64,000 bases of DNA from Agrostemma githago (Eukaryota > Streptophyta > Magnoliopsida > Caryophyllales > Caryophyllaceae). Below the pieces are notes generated by a model. It was not told where the DNA came from. It searched no databases and worked only from the letters and a program-made list of their open reading frames with translations. The DNA lies in assembly GCA_958450325.1 (NCBI GenBank), contig OY288247.1, positions 60,515,701 through 60,579,700 on the forward strand. The letters run 5' to 3'. This document shows positions 1 to 11,348 of the stretch, in pieces (position 1 is the first letter of the stretch; the number at the start of each line of letters is the position of its first letter). Made by a program: the position numbers and the translations under genes.

Positions 1-1507
1 ACACGGGCGGAAATACAACCCGGCCAATACGAAATGACGAACAAAAAAATATAGATAATAAAAAAAATAGAATAAATGACATAAATGTAAACAAACAATA
101 AATAAATACTAGAAGCGGACCCGTATACAATAGATGCAAGCTAGACCGTAAGTCGTGTAAACGGACGAACCTCAACTAAATGCACATTGTTTTGTGTATT
201 AATCGAAGGACGGAGATATAGGACCTAGGTGTGGTGTTAGCCCGATCCCGAATCTCGATGCCTTGTCCCGACTTATGACATCGCAAAATAGCGTCTTGGT
301 TAGCCATATATTAGACACGACTAAAGAGTCGGCAATATAAGGCTAATCGTGAAAGACTACGATCAAAGTCGTTAAAGTGTCGTGATATGCATGGGTTTTG
401 GAAAATGAGATCACGTGATTGACTTTACACGTGACGACTAAAGTCGTAAAAAAAGACGAGGCTCGAATAATGCATCAAAGCTCTCGGATTTCTGAGCTAC
501 ATGACCCACTCGATCGAGCCATGGCATGGACTCAGTCGAGTGCGTCTTCGAAGCAGCTACTGCCCAGTTTTTGGGGTGCTATTCGATCGAGTAGCCTATG
601 GCACTCAGTCGAGTGCCCCCTGTACGAGGCATGGCTCGTTTTGTTTTTACGTTTTAAATCGATGATTGACCGAGTTGAATGAAAATATTGCACGATTTAA
701 ATACAACTCGGTTTTTGGCGCCATAATCGTGTACTATACAATTATGAGACCGTCATCGGGATTTTATGAAATATGTTATTGTGTGATTGAAAGGTTTGAT
801 TAGTGACGAAATTATAGTCCTCCGCGTCACGACATCAATACTAACCCTTGACGGATTATGTGATGTCGATTTTCGCATCAACGGATCTCGCACTAATCTT
901 AGAAATGGAGTCAAATGCATTCAACTATGATCGACCACGATCACGTCACGCCCTTGAGTACATTGGGGCGGCGCTCCTCGAAAGGGTGCCACCTCCGTCA
1001 TTGCTCGTAAAGGGATTAGACGGACTTTAAGCGATCGTCATAGTCAAACGTATTTGAAACCAAAACTTAGTATTATTATGTATATGCGGTAAAGGGGTGT
1101 TAAATGTTAGAATGCGAAGAAATAAAAGTTAATAACGAAAAATTAAAAATGTTAGAGTCAACGTTAACATACTAGTATAATCATGATATAAAAAAAAGCA
1201 AAAATGTAAATAAAAAACGAAGTAATAAGGATTGAGACGGGGTTTATGACACCCTCAACATACATGCTTAGTAAAGGCCTCGGAAATGGACTCGTAATAG
1301 CGACGTGAACGCGGGAGTATCGAGGATGTATGCAAGTTATGGTGTGTGTGTATGTGTGTGTATCGATTTTACGAGGGATATTAACTCGGTTTTTTGACTA
1401 AGGTTGCTTAGGGTTTGTAGTATGGAAGTGATGAAGGTGGATTAGGGTAGAAACGTAGGGTAGAATTGCATTAGGTAAAAACTCAAAATGCAAAGGGTTT
1501 GAGGGGG

Positions 1508-1515
1508 TATTTATA
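1508..1515 (-). promoter_or_regulatory. TATA box of the left LTR
   Basis: The minus strand reads TATAAATA followed by CCCCC, the same form as the TATA boxes in the E1 and E2 LTRs. It lies in the middle of the LTR as expected for a U3/R border, and a palindrome array begins 24 bp upstream of it. Confidence 0.55.
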
Positions 1516-1538
1516 GAGAATACCTCACGACCTAGGGT

Positions 1539-1650
1539 CACTCGATCGAGTGGCCCTAGTGCACTCGATCGAGTGCCTTTGAAAATGGGTCTGTTCCGGT
1601 TTATGAGGCTCCACTCGACCGAGTGGGTCAATCCACTCGATCGAGTGGAT
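1539..1650. repeat. CACTCGATCGAGTG palindrome array
   Basis: Four palindromic copies around the core TCGATCGA or TCGACCGA, most flanked by CACTCG/CGAGTG, lie just upstream of the minus-strand TATA box. A degenerate version of the array lies at 508-622. In minus-strand orientation the copies are in the LTR U3, where transcription factors bind in known LTR promoters; a regulatory role is inferred. Confidence 0.7.
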
Positions 1651-2033
1651 AAGGGTGGCGAGATAATTTAGGAAATGATTGACTTTTGATTGTTTTTTGA
1701 ATTTTGTATTGGGCGCAATTTCTAGAAGCTCCTCTAGGCTGATTTTGAGGACGGATTCGTCTTTGACCGGGTTTTGACCCGGTCGCCAAAAGACGGATTT
1801 TATTTTCGGTCTCGGTTTTGGCCCAAATTAGTCTTAATTTACTCGGAACGACCCACTGGGCCTGAACTTGAGGTTGGTTTTGAGAGATTTGTACTCCGCT
1901 AAATGTCCACGTCGGATATTACTGATTCCGAGCCCATATTCGAGTATACTAAGTCACGTTTGCGTCCGATCATCATCGGGTGTTTTGTCGGGAACTGCTA
2001 TAGACACTAGCAGGCAAAATGCGGGTGTCTACA

Positions 2034-3196
2034 GTTAGTGAATATAATTACTTTCCATGCATAATTTTAATATGAGATATCACTAATATTTCTAGAGTTT
2101 CAGTAACAAATTTTAGTAATACAAAAATTGAGTGATATTATTGACACACAATTACCTTCACAACGAGATGCATCCTATACTTGTCCCGGGGCCAATGATA
2201 ATGCTTTTGAAGTTACAATTTCCAAAGAAATTTCATTTTCCTTAGGAATTTCATTATCCGCAATTGAATCTTCACAACATCATTGGTAGTTCAAGATAAA
2301 AGATAAAAACATTATCCGACAAATTACACGATCTTTTTAAGTCGAGATACAATTGATTTTGATGTCCATCATCAATTCTAAAACGTATCGAGCTATTATG
2401 AAAATAACTCGAGCCACAAATGGATTAGAATGTAGTATTGAAAATCTGAGCTAACTGTAAACATTGTTGAGCATATGAATAAAATTACTGAGCTATCATG
2501 ACTATAATACGAATTATAATTAAAATGTGATATAATAGTTAAATTTCAAGCTAATTGTCATACTTCCTGAGCATATCAATATAACTACTACCCTTTTAAT
2601 ATAATGGTCCAAATTTTGAGCTAACAAGTAAAGTTCTTGAGCTTTCAAAATACTTTTTCGAGTATGAGTTTCTGTGACAAACATTTCAAAACTTTTCGAG
2701 CTTCATATTAATTTTTACGAGCTTCAAGTATAAGTTATTGAGTTTCGTTGTAAATAAATTGAGCTATGCTACCGCATAAAATTTTCCATTCCATAATTAA
2801 CATTCGACAATATTAAATCAATCTATGAAAAAAAAAATACATTTACTTATTGCATATCATAAAACACAACCAATTAACCATGAAAATTTACAATATGCAA
2901 AACAAAGTCTAGAAATATGTACGGAGTAATAATGTCAACAGTTCATACTAATATTACCTTGACAAGGAGAATTAACTTGTTGTTGTCTTCTAGAATTGGT
3001 CGATTCGAACTTGAATTTTTCAATACCATTGAAAAACGGATTTACTATACTGCTTTAATGGAGAAAGAGGAGGAAAAGAGAAAGATCTGTTGAGCAGTTA
3101 CAGAGTTAGAGAAAGAGTGGGAGGAGAATGGAGGATTACGTACATTACTATTTAGTTAGGTTAATCAAAATATAATAGCAAAATGACAGAATTAAC
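2034..3196. other. AT-rich non-coding stretch with recurring GAGCT words
   Basis: No gene is visible. From about 2380 to 2780 the word GAGCT or GAGCAT recurs every 30-40 bp in both sequence and spacing variants, suggesting a degenerate tandem repeat. Similar words occur in the long terminal repeats of some plant MULEs, but I see no matching second terminus or TSD, so I leave the origin open. This stretch stands where the 5-prime LTR and leader of the Athila-like element should be; no PBS is recognisable. Confidence 0.4.
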
Positions 3197-3227
3197 CCTG
3201 GTTGTATATAAGCATTATACAACCAGG
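3197..3227. repeat. 12-bp perfect hairpin CCTGGTTGTATA
   Basis: CCTGGTTGTATA at 3197-3208 and its exact reverse complement at 3216-3227 enclose a 7-base loop. It sits at the border between the AT-rich stretch and the gag region and may mark an element terminus. Confidence 0.7.
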
Positions 3228-3423
3228 TGAATAATCCTCTTACTGTTCATTATCACCACCAAATCAAAATCTCATCCTACCACATATACCTCTTACACCA
3301 AATAAACCTTCCACATCCTCTACTTCTCAAAATTCACCACCAACTCCACCATCACCAAAAACTCCACAACAACCTCAACAAAATCAAAGCCCTCCAAATC
3401 TACTACCACCACCACCTCAACCA

Positions 3424-5297
3424 ATGGCGACCTTAGGATCTCATTCCCAATTTACACATGAAAAGACCCCATCACCAGTCGATTTCAGGATTATTCCCGA
3501 AAATTATGAACTTAAAGCTTTTCTCACCAATGCGGTCCAACAAGATACTTTTCATGGTTACGTTTTTCCCAAGAAGATGCCCAAGAACATATTGCATCGT
3601 TTAAGGAGAAACTAGTTGGGGCCCGATTGAACGGGTTAACATCATGTCAACTTCACCGACTCTTATTACCTAAGACCTTGCGAGACAAAGCTCGAAGATG
3701 GCTTCATGGCCATCTGAATAACACTTTTACATCATGGGCTCAACTATCCAATGCCTTCTTGGAGAAATATTATCCAACGTCAAAAACTAACCAATATCGC
3801 ATGGAGATACAAACTATTAAGCAAAGTGAATTTGAAAGCCTAAGCGAAGCTTGGGAGCGATTTAGAGATCTACTTCGTAAATGCCCACACCATGGAATAC
3901 CCGATTGGTTAACAACCCAAACTTTTTACAACACCCTTTCATCGAGAACCAAGGAAAACCTTAACTCGGCCGCCGGAGGAGATTTCTCTTCCCTTACCGA
4001 TGAGGCATCTAAGAGTCTTATTGAAAAGATGGCAAGGAGTGATTCTAGAGTGGGTCAATCGAGGGATTCTAGGAAGAAGGTTGAAGTGAACTCTTCTAAG
4101 AGCAACAATAAATTGAAACATGAAGCTAGAATTGAAGAATTGACAAAGAGAATGAATGCCATTAATTCTAAACCAACTCTTAGAGACATGTAACAAATTC
4201 AAGGAAGTGTTCCAACAAGGCAACGATCTCCATCTAAACAAGAACCAACAAAGGAAATTCAATGTGAACATTGTGGCAACTATGGCCATGACTCTAGCTC
4301 TTGTATTCCAAATGAAGAAAGTAATTTTGAAGAGCCAAATGAAGTACAAGCTATTTAAGTGTATGGGCAAAGACCTCAATTTGATCCCTATTCTAATACT
4401 TACAATGCCGGCACGAGGTTCCATCCCAACTTTTCTTATGGGAACCAAAATGTCCAAAACCCGATGCCACGCATCCAAGGGAGTCAACCGAGGCCTTTCA
4501 ATCAAAGCCAACAAAGGCCCTTTAATCAAGGTCCTCCAAAGATTCCTTCATATCTACCTCCTCATCAAAGGAGTAACTTCATTCAACAAGAAGGTAACTT
4601 CCATGTTCCAAACAATTATCAAAATCAACAAGGGAACAATTTCAATCAAGGATTTAACCAAGGTTTCCAAGTTAACTACCAATGCAACCAAGGCTACAAC
4701 CAACAATCTTATAACCAACCCTCTCAATCTTATGGTCAATCAAGCAATTTTCAATATGGTCAAGGAGGAGGTCCTTGGGACAACACCAATGAATTACAAA
4801 GAGCCATTGAGCATCTATGGAGTGAAAATTTAGACACAAAGGCAAGGCTAAAGGTTTGGGAATCCCAAGAAGCATCGAAAGCCTTGGCCGCCCCAATTCA
4901 TCCACCCCATTGTTTGCCTGGGCAACCACAAAACCCGAGAGACCCTCCACATCAAGCAAATGCCGTCATATTGGGAGGTGGCAAAGAACTCGAGGATCCA
5001 TATAAGAACTTGAACAACAAAGTCACCACAACAAAAGTCAATCAACAAAGTTCACCACAAGTCATAACCCCCGCTTCCCCCAAACAAAAATGGGGAATAC
5101 AAGCAGAATTCGATATTCTTGAAAACGCGGAGGTAGAACAAAGAGAATTAAGAGAACTTAGAAGAAAGAAAAATGAGCAAATGGAAGCAGAAGAAGTAAA
5201 GAGAAAAGAGGCGGAGCGTTTAGCCGAAGAAGAAGAAGAAGAATCTATTGTTCCATCGCCTCCCACTTTTGTGCCGTCATTGCCTTTTCCCGAGTGA
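3424..5297 (+). pseudogene. gag: Athila-like gag, broken
   Basis: Gag forms the nucleocapsid of retrotransposon particles. The start MATLGSHSQF at 3424 follows a Pro/Gln-rich open stretch that lacks an earlier ATG. A frameshift lies near 3557-3566; downstream, the 3627-4190 frame carries the retrotransposon gag core (LRDKARRWLHG, with AWERFRDLL). In-frame TAA codons lie at 4191 and 4356. Between them is a CCHC zinc knuckle, CEHCGNYGHDSSSC, from 4263. The C-terminal part (4359-5297) is rich in Gln, Asn, Tyr and Phe, carries AVILGGGKELEDP, and ends in a Glu-rich coiled-coil-like segment. It is not translatable as one protein. Confidence 0.8.
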
Positions 5298-5890
5298 GCT
5301 AAGCCACACAAAGAAAGTGGAGGTCGCTCAATTTAGCCGTTTCGTGGATATGTTAAAGAAAGTGGAGGTCGCTTTACCCTTCACCAAGGTAATTTCTGAA
5401 ATGCCCTTTTATTCTAAGTTTTTGAAAGAAGTTTTGACTAAAAAGAGAATCATAGAAGACAAAGAATGTGCCCCTCTTACGTCACAGTATAGTGCCATTC
5501 TTATGAACCAAATGCCAAAGAAACCAGATGACCCCGGTAGCTTCTCCATCCCTTGTCGGGTTGGAAATTTTGTTGTTAACCGAGCCTTATGTGACCTAGG
5601 GGCTAGTGTTAGCTTATTACCTTATTTAATTGCCAAACGACTTAGTGTGGGGTGAAATGAGACCCACAAGCATGTCGATTCAACTTGCGGATAGGTCCGT
5701 CAAGTATCCACTTGGGATACTTGAGGATGTACCCGTACAAGTTGGTAAGTTTTTCAATCCTTCCCACTTTGTCGTGATGGACATGCCCGAGGACACCACT
5801 ACCCCCATTATCTTAGGTCGACCGTTCATGGCTACCGATGGCACCATAGTTGATGTTAAGAATGGATCCGAAAATTATCTTTTAACATAG
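5298..5890 (+). pseudogene. pro: Athila-like aspartic protease domain, broken
   Basis: The reading frame around 5298-5655 contains RALCDLGASVSLLP, the Athila variant of the retropepsin active site in which D-L-G-A-S replaces D-T-G-S. After a one-base shift near 5640 the other frame continues with MRPTSMSIQLADRS and later IILGRPFMATDG, the conserved end of the domain. Another shift near 5880 leads into the RT region. The enzyme would process the Gag-Pol polyprotein; this copy is inactive. Confidence 0.75.
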
Positions 5891-7422
5891 GGAATGAATC
5901 GGTAGAGTTTTCCCTTTCTCAAGCTCTTAAACAACCAATGATTGAACAAATGTATTCCATTGAAGTTATTGATAGTTTGGTTGAGAATAGCTTGATAGAT
6001 GATAATAAGAAAGAAGATGAACTACTTGATTCCCCACCTCTTGAAGAAGAAATCATGCATGAAGAAGTGGTAGAATCACTACCGGTGGGTGAAAGTACGG
6101 TACCCTCTACTATTAATCTTGAACTTATGTCACTCCCCTCTTCCCTCAAATTTGCCTTCCTTGAAGGAACTAGTTATCCTGTTATTGTTAATGCCACACT
6201 TGATGGTCCTCAATTGGAAAAGCTTTAAGTAGTTTTGAGGAAACACAAAAAGGCCATCGGGTATAGCATTGATGACCTCCAAGGCATAAGTCCAAACGTT
6301 TGCATGCATAGGATCATCCTTGATGATGACCACCATCATTCGGTTGAGGGTCAACGTCGTTTGAACCCTACCATGAAAGAGGTTCTCATGAAGGAAGTCC
6401 TCAAATTGTATGATGCTAACATTATATACCCTATAACCGGAAGTAAATGAGTTAGCCCCGTACAAGTTACGCCAAAAAGGGAGGAATGACAGTTGTGAAA
6501 GGAGAAAAAGGTGAGTTAATTTCTACTCGGACTATTACCGGTTGGCGCATGTGTATAGACTTTCGAAAGTTGAACACGGCCACCATAAAAGATCATTTCC
6601 CCCTTCCTTTTATTGATCAAATGCTTGAACGACATCATTCCTATTTTTGCTTCCTCGATGGTCATTCGAGATTTCTCCAAATTCTCATTCATCCCGATGA
6701 CCAAGAGAAAACTACTTTCACATGTCCCTATGACACCTACCGTAGGATGCCATTCGGATTGTGTAATGCGTCGGGAACGTTTCAAAGATGTATGATGGCA
6801 ATTTTCTCCGATTTTATTGAAAAGTCCATGGAAGTTTTTATGGATGATTTTAATGTCCATGATATATCTTTTGATTCTTGCCTTAGTCATCTGGATCAAG
6901 TGTTAGCTCGTTGTGAGGAGTATAGACTTGTTTTAAATTGAGTGAAATGTCATTTTATGGTCGAACAAGGTGTAGTCCTCGGTCATATTGTTTCTAATAA
7001 AGGTGTCGAAGTGGATAAGGTCAAAGTCTCCGTGATAGAGAACTTGTCGCCCCCAACAAATGTCAAAGGGGTGAGGAGTTTTCTAGGTCACGCCGACTTT
7101 TATAGGCATTTCATTAAAGATTTTTCCAAAATTGCTAAGCTTGACTTCTCTTCTTATGAAAGATGCACCTTTTGTATTTGATGACCTATGTCTTGAGGCC
7201 TTTTGCAGGATAAAGACCACTCTCACTACCGCCCCAATTATCAAAGCATCCGATTGTAATCTTCAATTTGAGATCATGTGTGATGCTTCCGATTTTGCCG
7301 TTGGTGCCATTCTAGGCCAACGTGTTGACAAGATTTTGCATGTGATATATTATGCAACTAAAACCCTTGATGAAGCCCAATCGATATATACCACTACCGA
7401 AAAAGAAATGCTTGCCGTTGTC
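5891..7422 (+). pseudogene. pol: Athila-like reverse transcriptase and first part of RNase H, broken
   Basis: RT copies the element RNA to DNA. Visible blocks: GWRMCIDFRKLN near 6541, MPFGLCNA near 6748, the catalytic box VFMDDF near 6834, VRSFLGHADFYRHFIKDFSK near 7070, and the start of RNase H (IMCDASDFAVGAILGQR near 7270; EKEMLAVV at 7400-7422). Lesions: TAA at 6226, TGA at 6448, a shift near 6477, TGA at 6939 (a Trp position) and a shift near 7140. The frame is cut at 7422 by the solo LTR and resumes at 11349. Confidence 0.85.
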
Positions 7423-7942
7423 TGATGAACTCATTTCGTATATATATTTAACCCCAACTTTTCCTTTATTTTGGTTCATTTTACGTGTCCTAGGAGTCAT
7501 TTTTCTATCTTTTTATTCTTCTTTGTTATGCCGGGTATTTTGTTTACGTTTTGTAGGAAACAAGACAATTGAAGGCGATTGAGCTATATTTGGACAATGA
7601 CGAGAGTCCAGCCATGAAATCCACAAGGAAGAAGTGATAAAAGTTAGAGGATACTAAGTAAATACTTGAAGAAGGACGTGAAGTGAATAAACAATAAGAA
7701 ACGACAAAGAAATAAGTTGAAAAGCTCAAACAAATGCAAATCGAGAAGAAAGAACGATCGCGAAAACAAAGGTCAACTTCAAACGTGAATATCTTGAGTT
7801 CTACAACTCTGATTGAGCTGATTTTTGTGGAGTTGGAAATATCTTTCTCTTAGCTTTCCAAAGGTATATCACACGTCCAAATCCAATAAGTAACAAAGAA
7901 ACATGAATCATTTTAAATTCGTCGCACAGTGCAGAGAAACCC

Positions 7943-7996
7943 GAACCGGTCGGGACGAACCCAAACCGGTCGGGACAACCTTGAACCGGTCGGGAC
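7943..7996. repeat. GAACCGGTCGGGAC repeat, three copies at 20-bp period
   Basis: Copies at 7943, 7963 and 7983 contain the palindromic core ACCGGT followed by CGGGAC; the second has AAACC at its start. The array is in the presumed U3 of the solo LTR. The matching place in the host element LTR (about 29690-29740) has an unrelated palindromic word, AGTCGACCGACT, so this module differs between related LTRs. Confidence 0.75.
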
Positions 7997-8155
7997 AGGC
8001 CCGAACTGACTGGTTTGAGGCTGTTTTCGCGGGATTTCTATTTTTTAGACTTCGTAACTTACCATAACTCTTATCTTACGTAATATTCTTAGCTTGTTAG
8101 TTTTTCCTAATTATTTAGGAAAGGAGAAGATGTTAGACTTCTTGTTATTAGTATA

Positions 8156-9689
8156 CTAGTGTGATACCCGTGACACGTCACGGGGTTGTGAACTTTTTTT
8201 TAAAAAAATAATCGAAAGTTAGTAATACTGAAACATATCCGATGTAGATCGGTAGCGATAACACAAACGATATTACCGATATTTGATAAAAAAAATCATA
8301 TAATGAAAGAAATTGTTTGTCCTTGCAACATACTGACGTTAGTTTACGTATGTATAGTTTAAGGTAACCCGACACACAACCTTGAAAAAAAAGTTACTGT
8401 GACACCCCTGACACATCACGGAGTTATGAAAGAACATTTTTATAATAGAACGTTAGTAAGAACATAAAATTGCAAGTGTAGTTTGATTATGACAATACGA
8501 ATGTTATTTGCGTCAATTGATTTGAAAATCATATAACAGCGAAGGTCTTTACCTTGTAATAATATAAGAAGCATGAATTTAAAGAATTTTGTTATTTCGA
8601 AAGTCATTTTCGTAGGAAGGCTAATGGAAAAGCTTTCAATATCAAATACTCAAAATGACCAGTTAATTTTAGGGTTGAAACCGACCCAGCCCATTGGACC
8701 CATTGGATCAAACTGAATTTATTAAAATTATATTTATATATATATATATATATACTCTCACCGATTTTTTTTTTTATGTTTGCCCCATTTCAAAAATATA
8801 TATACTCTTCACATATATTGAGAAATGGGGTAAATATTTTAAAACGGAAGGAGTATTTGATTTGAATTTATAATCAAAAAATAATACACTGCTTTTGATA
8901 ATTTAAATTACAAATATAAACAAATATTCAATTTAGTATAATTTTTTCATCATTTAATAATAAAGTAATTTTTTAAATAATTTTGAAATTTGATTTTAAT
9001 ATTTTAAATTTATGAATTATAATTAAACAATATAATAATATTATTATTTAAATAAATATAAATTTAGCATATATATGATATTAATATAGTTTTTTGTCAT
9101 TTTAAATTGTTATCTCGCATATATATGATATTAATATTTTAACAATTTTGACGATACCTTATCAATCCGTTTTCGGCTCGACCCGTGATCCGTCTTACTC
9201 AACTTGTTTGACGTGTCTAGTGAAATGCTCTAGAATAAAAAAAAATGATTATTTTAGATTCAACTCATAAAATAATTTTAATATATTGAAATATTTTTAT
9301 GTATTTAAGAAAATCTTCTCTAAAAATGTAAACATAATATACTACTCCATATACAATATACTAAAAACGTATATCTTCACAAATATACTGAAATCTTTTT
9401 AGAATACTCCATATGTATTATGTTTATACAATTTTAACAATTAGTATTAGAGTAGTCATTAGTATAGTGGATAAGTTGTTGGGTTTCTTCATGAGTTCAA
9501 TTCCTCTCTTGGTGTTACTTTTCAAGTAATATTTTTTATTAAGGAGTTGTACAAAGCATATACTATTTCAAGTAGGTTGAATGAGAGGCCTTCATTTCAA
9601 AATAAAGGATTGAGGTTGTGTCATGTCATTGCATATGGTCTCTTCTTTAATATTAAAAAAAGAGGATATATACCCTCCTTGGGATTAGA
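8156..9689 (-). mobile_element. Putative non-autonomous Helitron, minus strand
   Basis: Read on the minus strand, the 3-prime end is clear: an 8-bp stem hairpin (CCCGTGAC/GTCACGGG, 8167-8184), 7-8 bases, then CTAG (8156-8159) followed by T, the Helitron terminal signature. The 5-prime end is less certain; TCTAATCCCAAGG, ending at 9689 and preceded by A, fits the A^TC rule. A second degenerate hairpin-like block lies near 8403. A tRNA-like box A/box B pair at about 9468-9515 suggests a SINE fragment inside. There is no coding capacity. Confidence 0.5.
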
Positions 9690-9923
9690 TTTATCAACGC
9701 TTTCTCATTCAATAATTAAGATTAAACTTTTTCATTCAGTAGTTTAGTTTATACTTTTTACTAGTATTAGAATTCATTTAGTTTGTAACCATACTTTTGA
9801 ATCGTTAATCTTTCAGTTCTACGTAATTGGTATTTTTCTCTTTTCTCTTAGTTTCATATTGTCTTTTATTATGCTTAATTTCTTTATTGCTTTATCTATT
9901 AGTATGAGTAGCTAATTTATTTA

Positions 9924-10753
9924 GGGTTATTTAACAGGAATAATACCAACTTTGGGTGGTATTCCATCAATAAAACCAACTTTAATTAATACGGGAATAA
10001 AACCAAGTATGAGACATATTATACGAGAATGTAATACCCTTACCTGCTACCGCCTAAACCCGTCAATATTACCACTAATACAATCAATTCACTTTTTAAC
10101 TTCATTAATTCTCAAAACTTCATACTTTAAACTTCAAACTAATCACTTCATCATTCACTTCGTCGAAGATAATTTTTTACGAAACTTTTGTTTGTTTATC
10201 TTTCTCCGACTTTTCTACGTCCGTGTTTATAATTGATTATAATTAATTTTTTCGAAAATCAATTTTCATGGGTATTGTCAAGTTCATTCCTCAATCTTGT
10301 GATTCGGCAATGTCAACGGTGAGTTTTCTTTTCATTTCCCCAAATCGATTTTTCTGGGTTGAACTCAGGTTTTCGATTTTTCTGGGTTAAACTTAGGTTT
10401 TTTATTTTTCTGGGTAAACTTAGGGTTTTCTTATTGGTTTAATTTGGGGGTTTAAGTGTCCAATTAATGTTTTTTTAATTGGTTTGATTGAAAACGTAGG
10501 TTGATCCAACCCTAAACCCTAAGTTAAAGTGTAGGTTTAGGAGAGAGAATTTGATTTAGGGGAATGAAGAAGATGAAGATAGTTTTTTATTAATAGTATG
10601 AGACCCACAAAAACCGACTTCATCCGGTCATTTAAGAGGCAATTTCATTCTCGTATAATATGTCTCATACTTGGTTTTATTCCCGTATTAATCAAAGTTG
10701 GTTTTATTGATGGAATATCACCCAAAGTTGGTATTATTCCTGTTAAATAACCC
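9924..10753. mobile_element. Mutator-like MITE with 108-bp terminal inverted repeats
   Basis: Terminal inverted repeats 9924-10031 and 10646-10753 begin GGGTTATTTAACAGG and differ at only two positions over 108 bp. They are flanked by perfect 9-bp direct repeats ATTTATTTA (9915-9923 and 10754-10762). Long TIRs with a 9-bp TSD define Mutator-like elements. At 830 bp and without a transposase it is non-autonomous. The near-identical TIRs suggest fairly recent activity. Confidence 0.92.
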
Positions 10754-11348
10754 ATTTATTTATCTAGGGTTGAAGGAGATCTATGTTAATTGAATTGGGA
10801 TGTTAGCTTGATTATTTATTTGATTAATTATTCATATGCTATTGCATTACTACTTGTCTTGTATTATTGTTTGATTAGTTTGAGACGTTGAACTAGTTGA
10901 ATATTTAGGAACTCGAACCTAAGATCGAAAGCTTAGTAAGAGTAGACTTACAAGTAAATGGGTAGGATAATCTGGTAAGTTTCGAGAGCCCGTCAGAATC
11001 TATCCTCAGGTTGACATAAGATCCAAGAGGCCGTGTCTTTGCCCTAAATAACTGTGATTGATTGATTGATTGAATGACATAATTAACTTAACCCAATTTA
11101 ATTACATAGTGAACCGGAAAGCCCTAGATCCTTTTAATATTATTAGAACCTTTTAATTTATATAATCGCATCAGTTTAGAAAATAATTCAAACAAACCGG
11201 AATTTAAATAGTTTAGAATCGATTATTAGATAATTAGCGATTTTCATCCGTCTCTGTGGATTCGACCCTTGCTTGCTGCTAGCTACCTGTTAGTTGTTCG
11301 TTAGGATTATTTTGATATAGGTGATACGACTTTAGCCTTGTCATTGTC

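Larger units (their letters stand above)
1..2033 (-). mobile_element. Minus-strand LTR (and possibly adjoining internal sequence), right boundary at 2033
   Basis: Read on the minus strand, this stretch starts TGTAGACACCCGC at 2033, a typical plant LTR beginning. About 520 bp further in, the minus strand has a TATAAATACCCCC promoter-like sequence. Arrays of a CACTCGATCGAGTG palindrome lie at 1539-1650 and, more degenerate, at 508-622. No coding frame of retroelement type is visible. The left end is not resolved: the LTR could end near 1250, or the whole stretch to the window edge may belong to it. The TSD cannot be tested because the partner end lies outside the window. Confidence 0.6.
7423..11343 (+). 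mobile_element. Solo LTR of an Athila-like element, with two further insertions inside
   Basis: It starts TGATGAACTC and ends CCTTGTCA, with 5-bp direct repeats TTGTC at 7418-7422 and 11344-11348. Removing it joins EKEMLAVV to YAMEKFQTY of RNase H. No coding region, PBS or second LTR is inside, so it is a solo LTR, about 3.1 kb once the MITE is subtracted. Blocks near 7780-7850 and 10900-10950 match the 3-prime LTR of the host element (29548-29620, 31660-31700), so it comes from a related Athila-like family. Confidence 0.85.

Noticed and set aside
848..1030. 60-codon open frame in the left LTR
   Set aside because: No similarity recognised, and it lies in non-coding LTR sequence.
3939..4529. 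196-codon minus-strand frame opposite gag
   Set aside because: Shadow of the gag coding strand; no domain.
9455..9560. tRNA gene or intact SINE
   Set aside because: Only degenerate box A and box B words; no clear ends or TSD.
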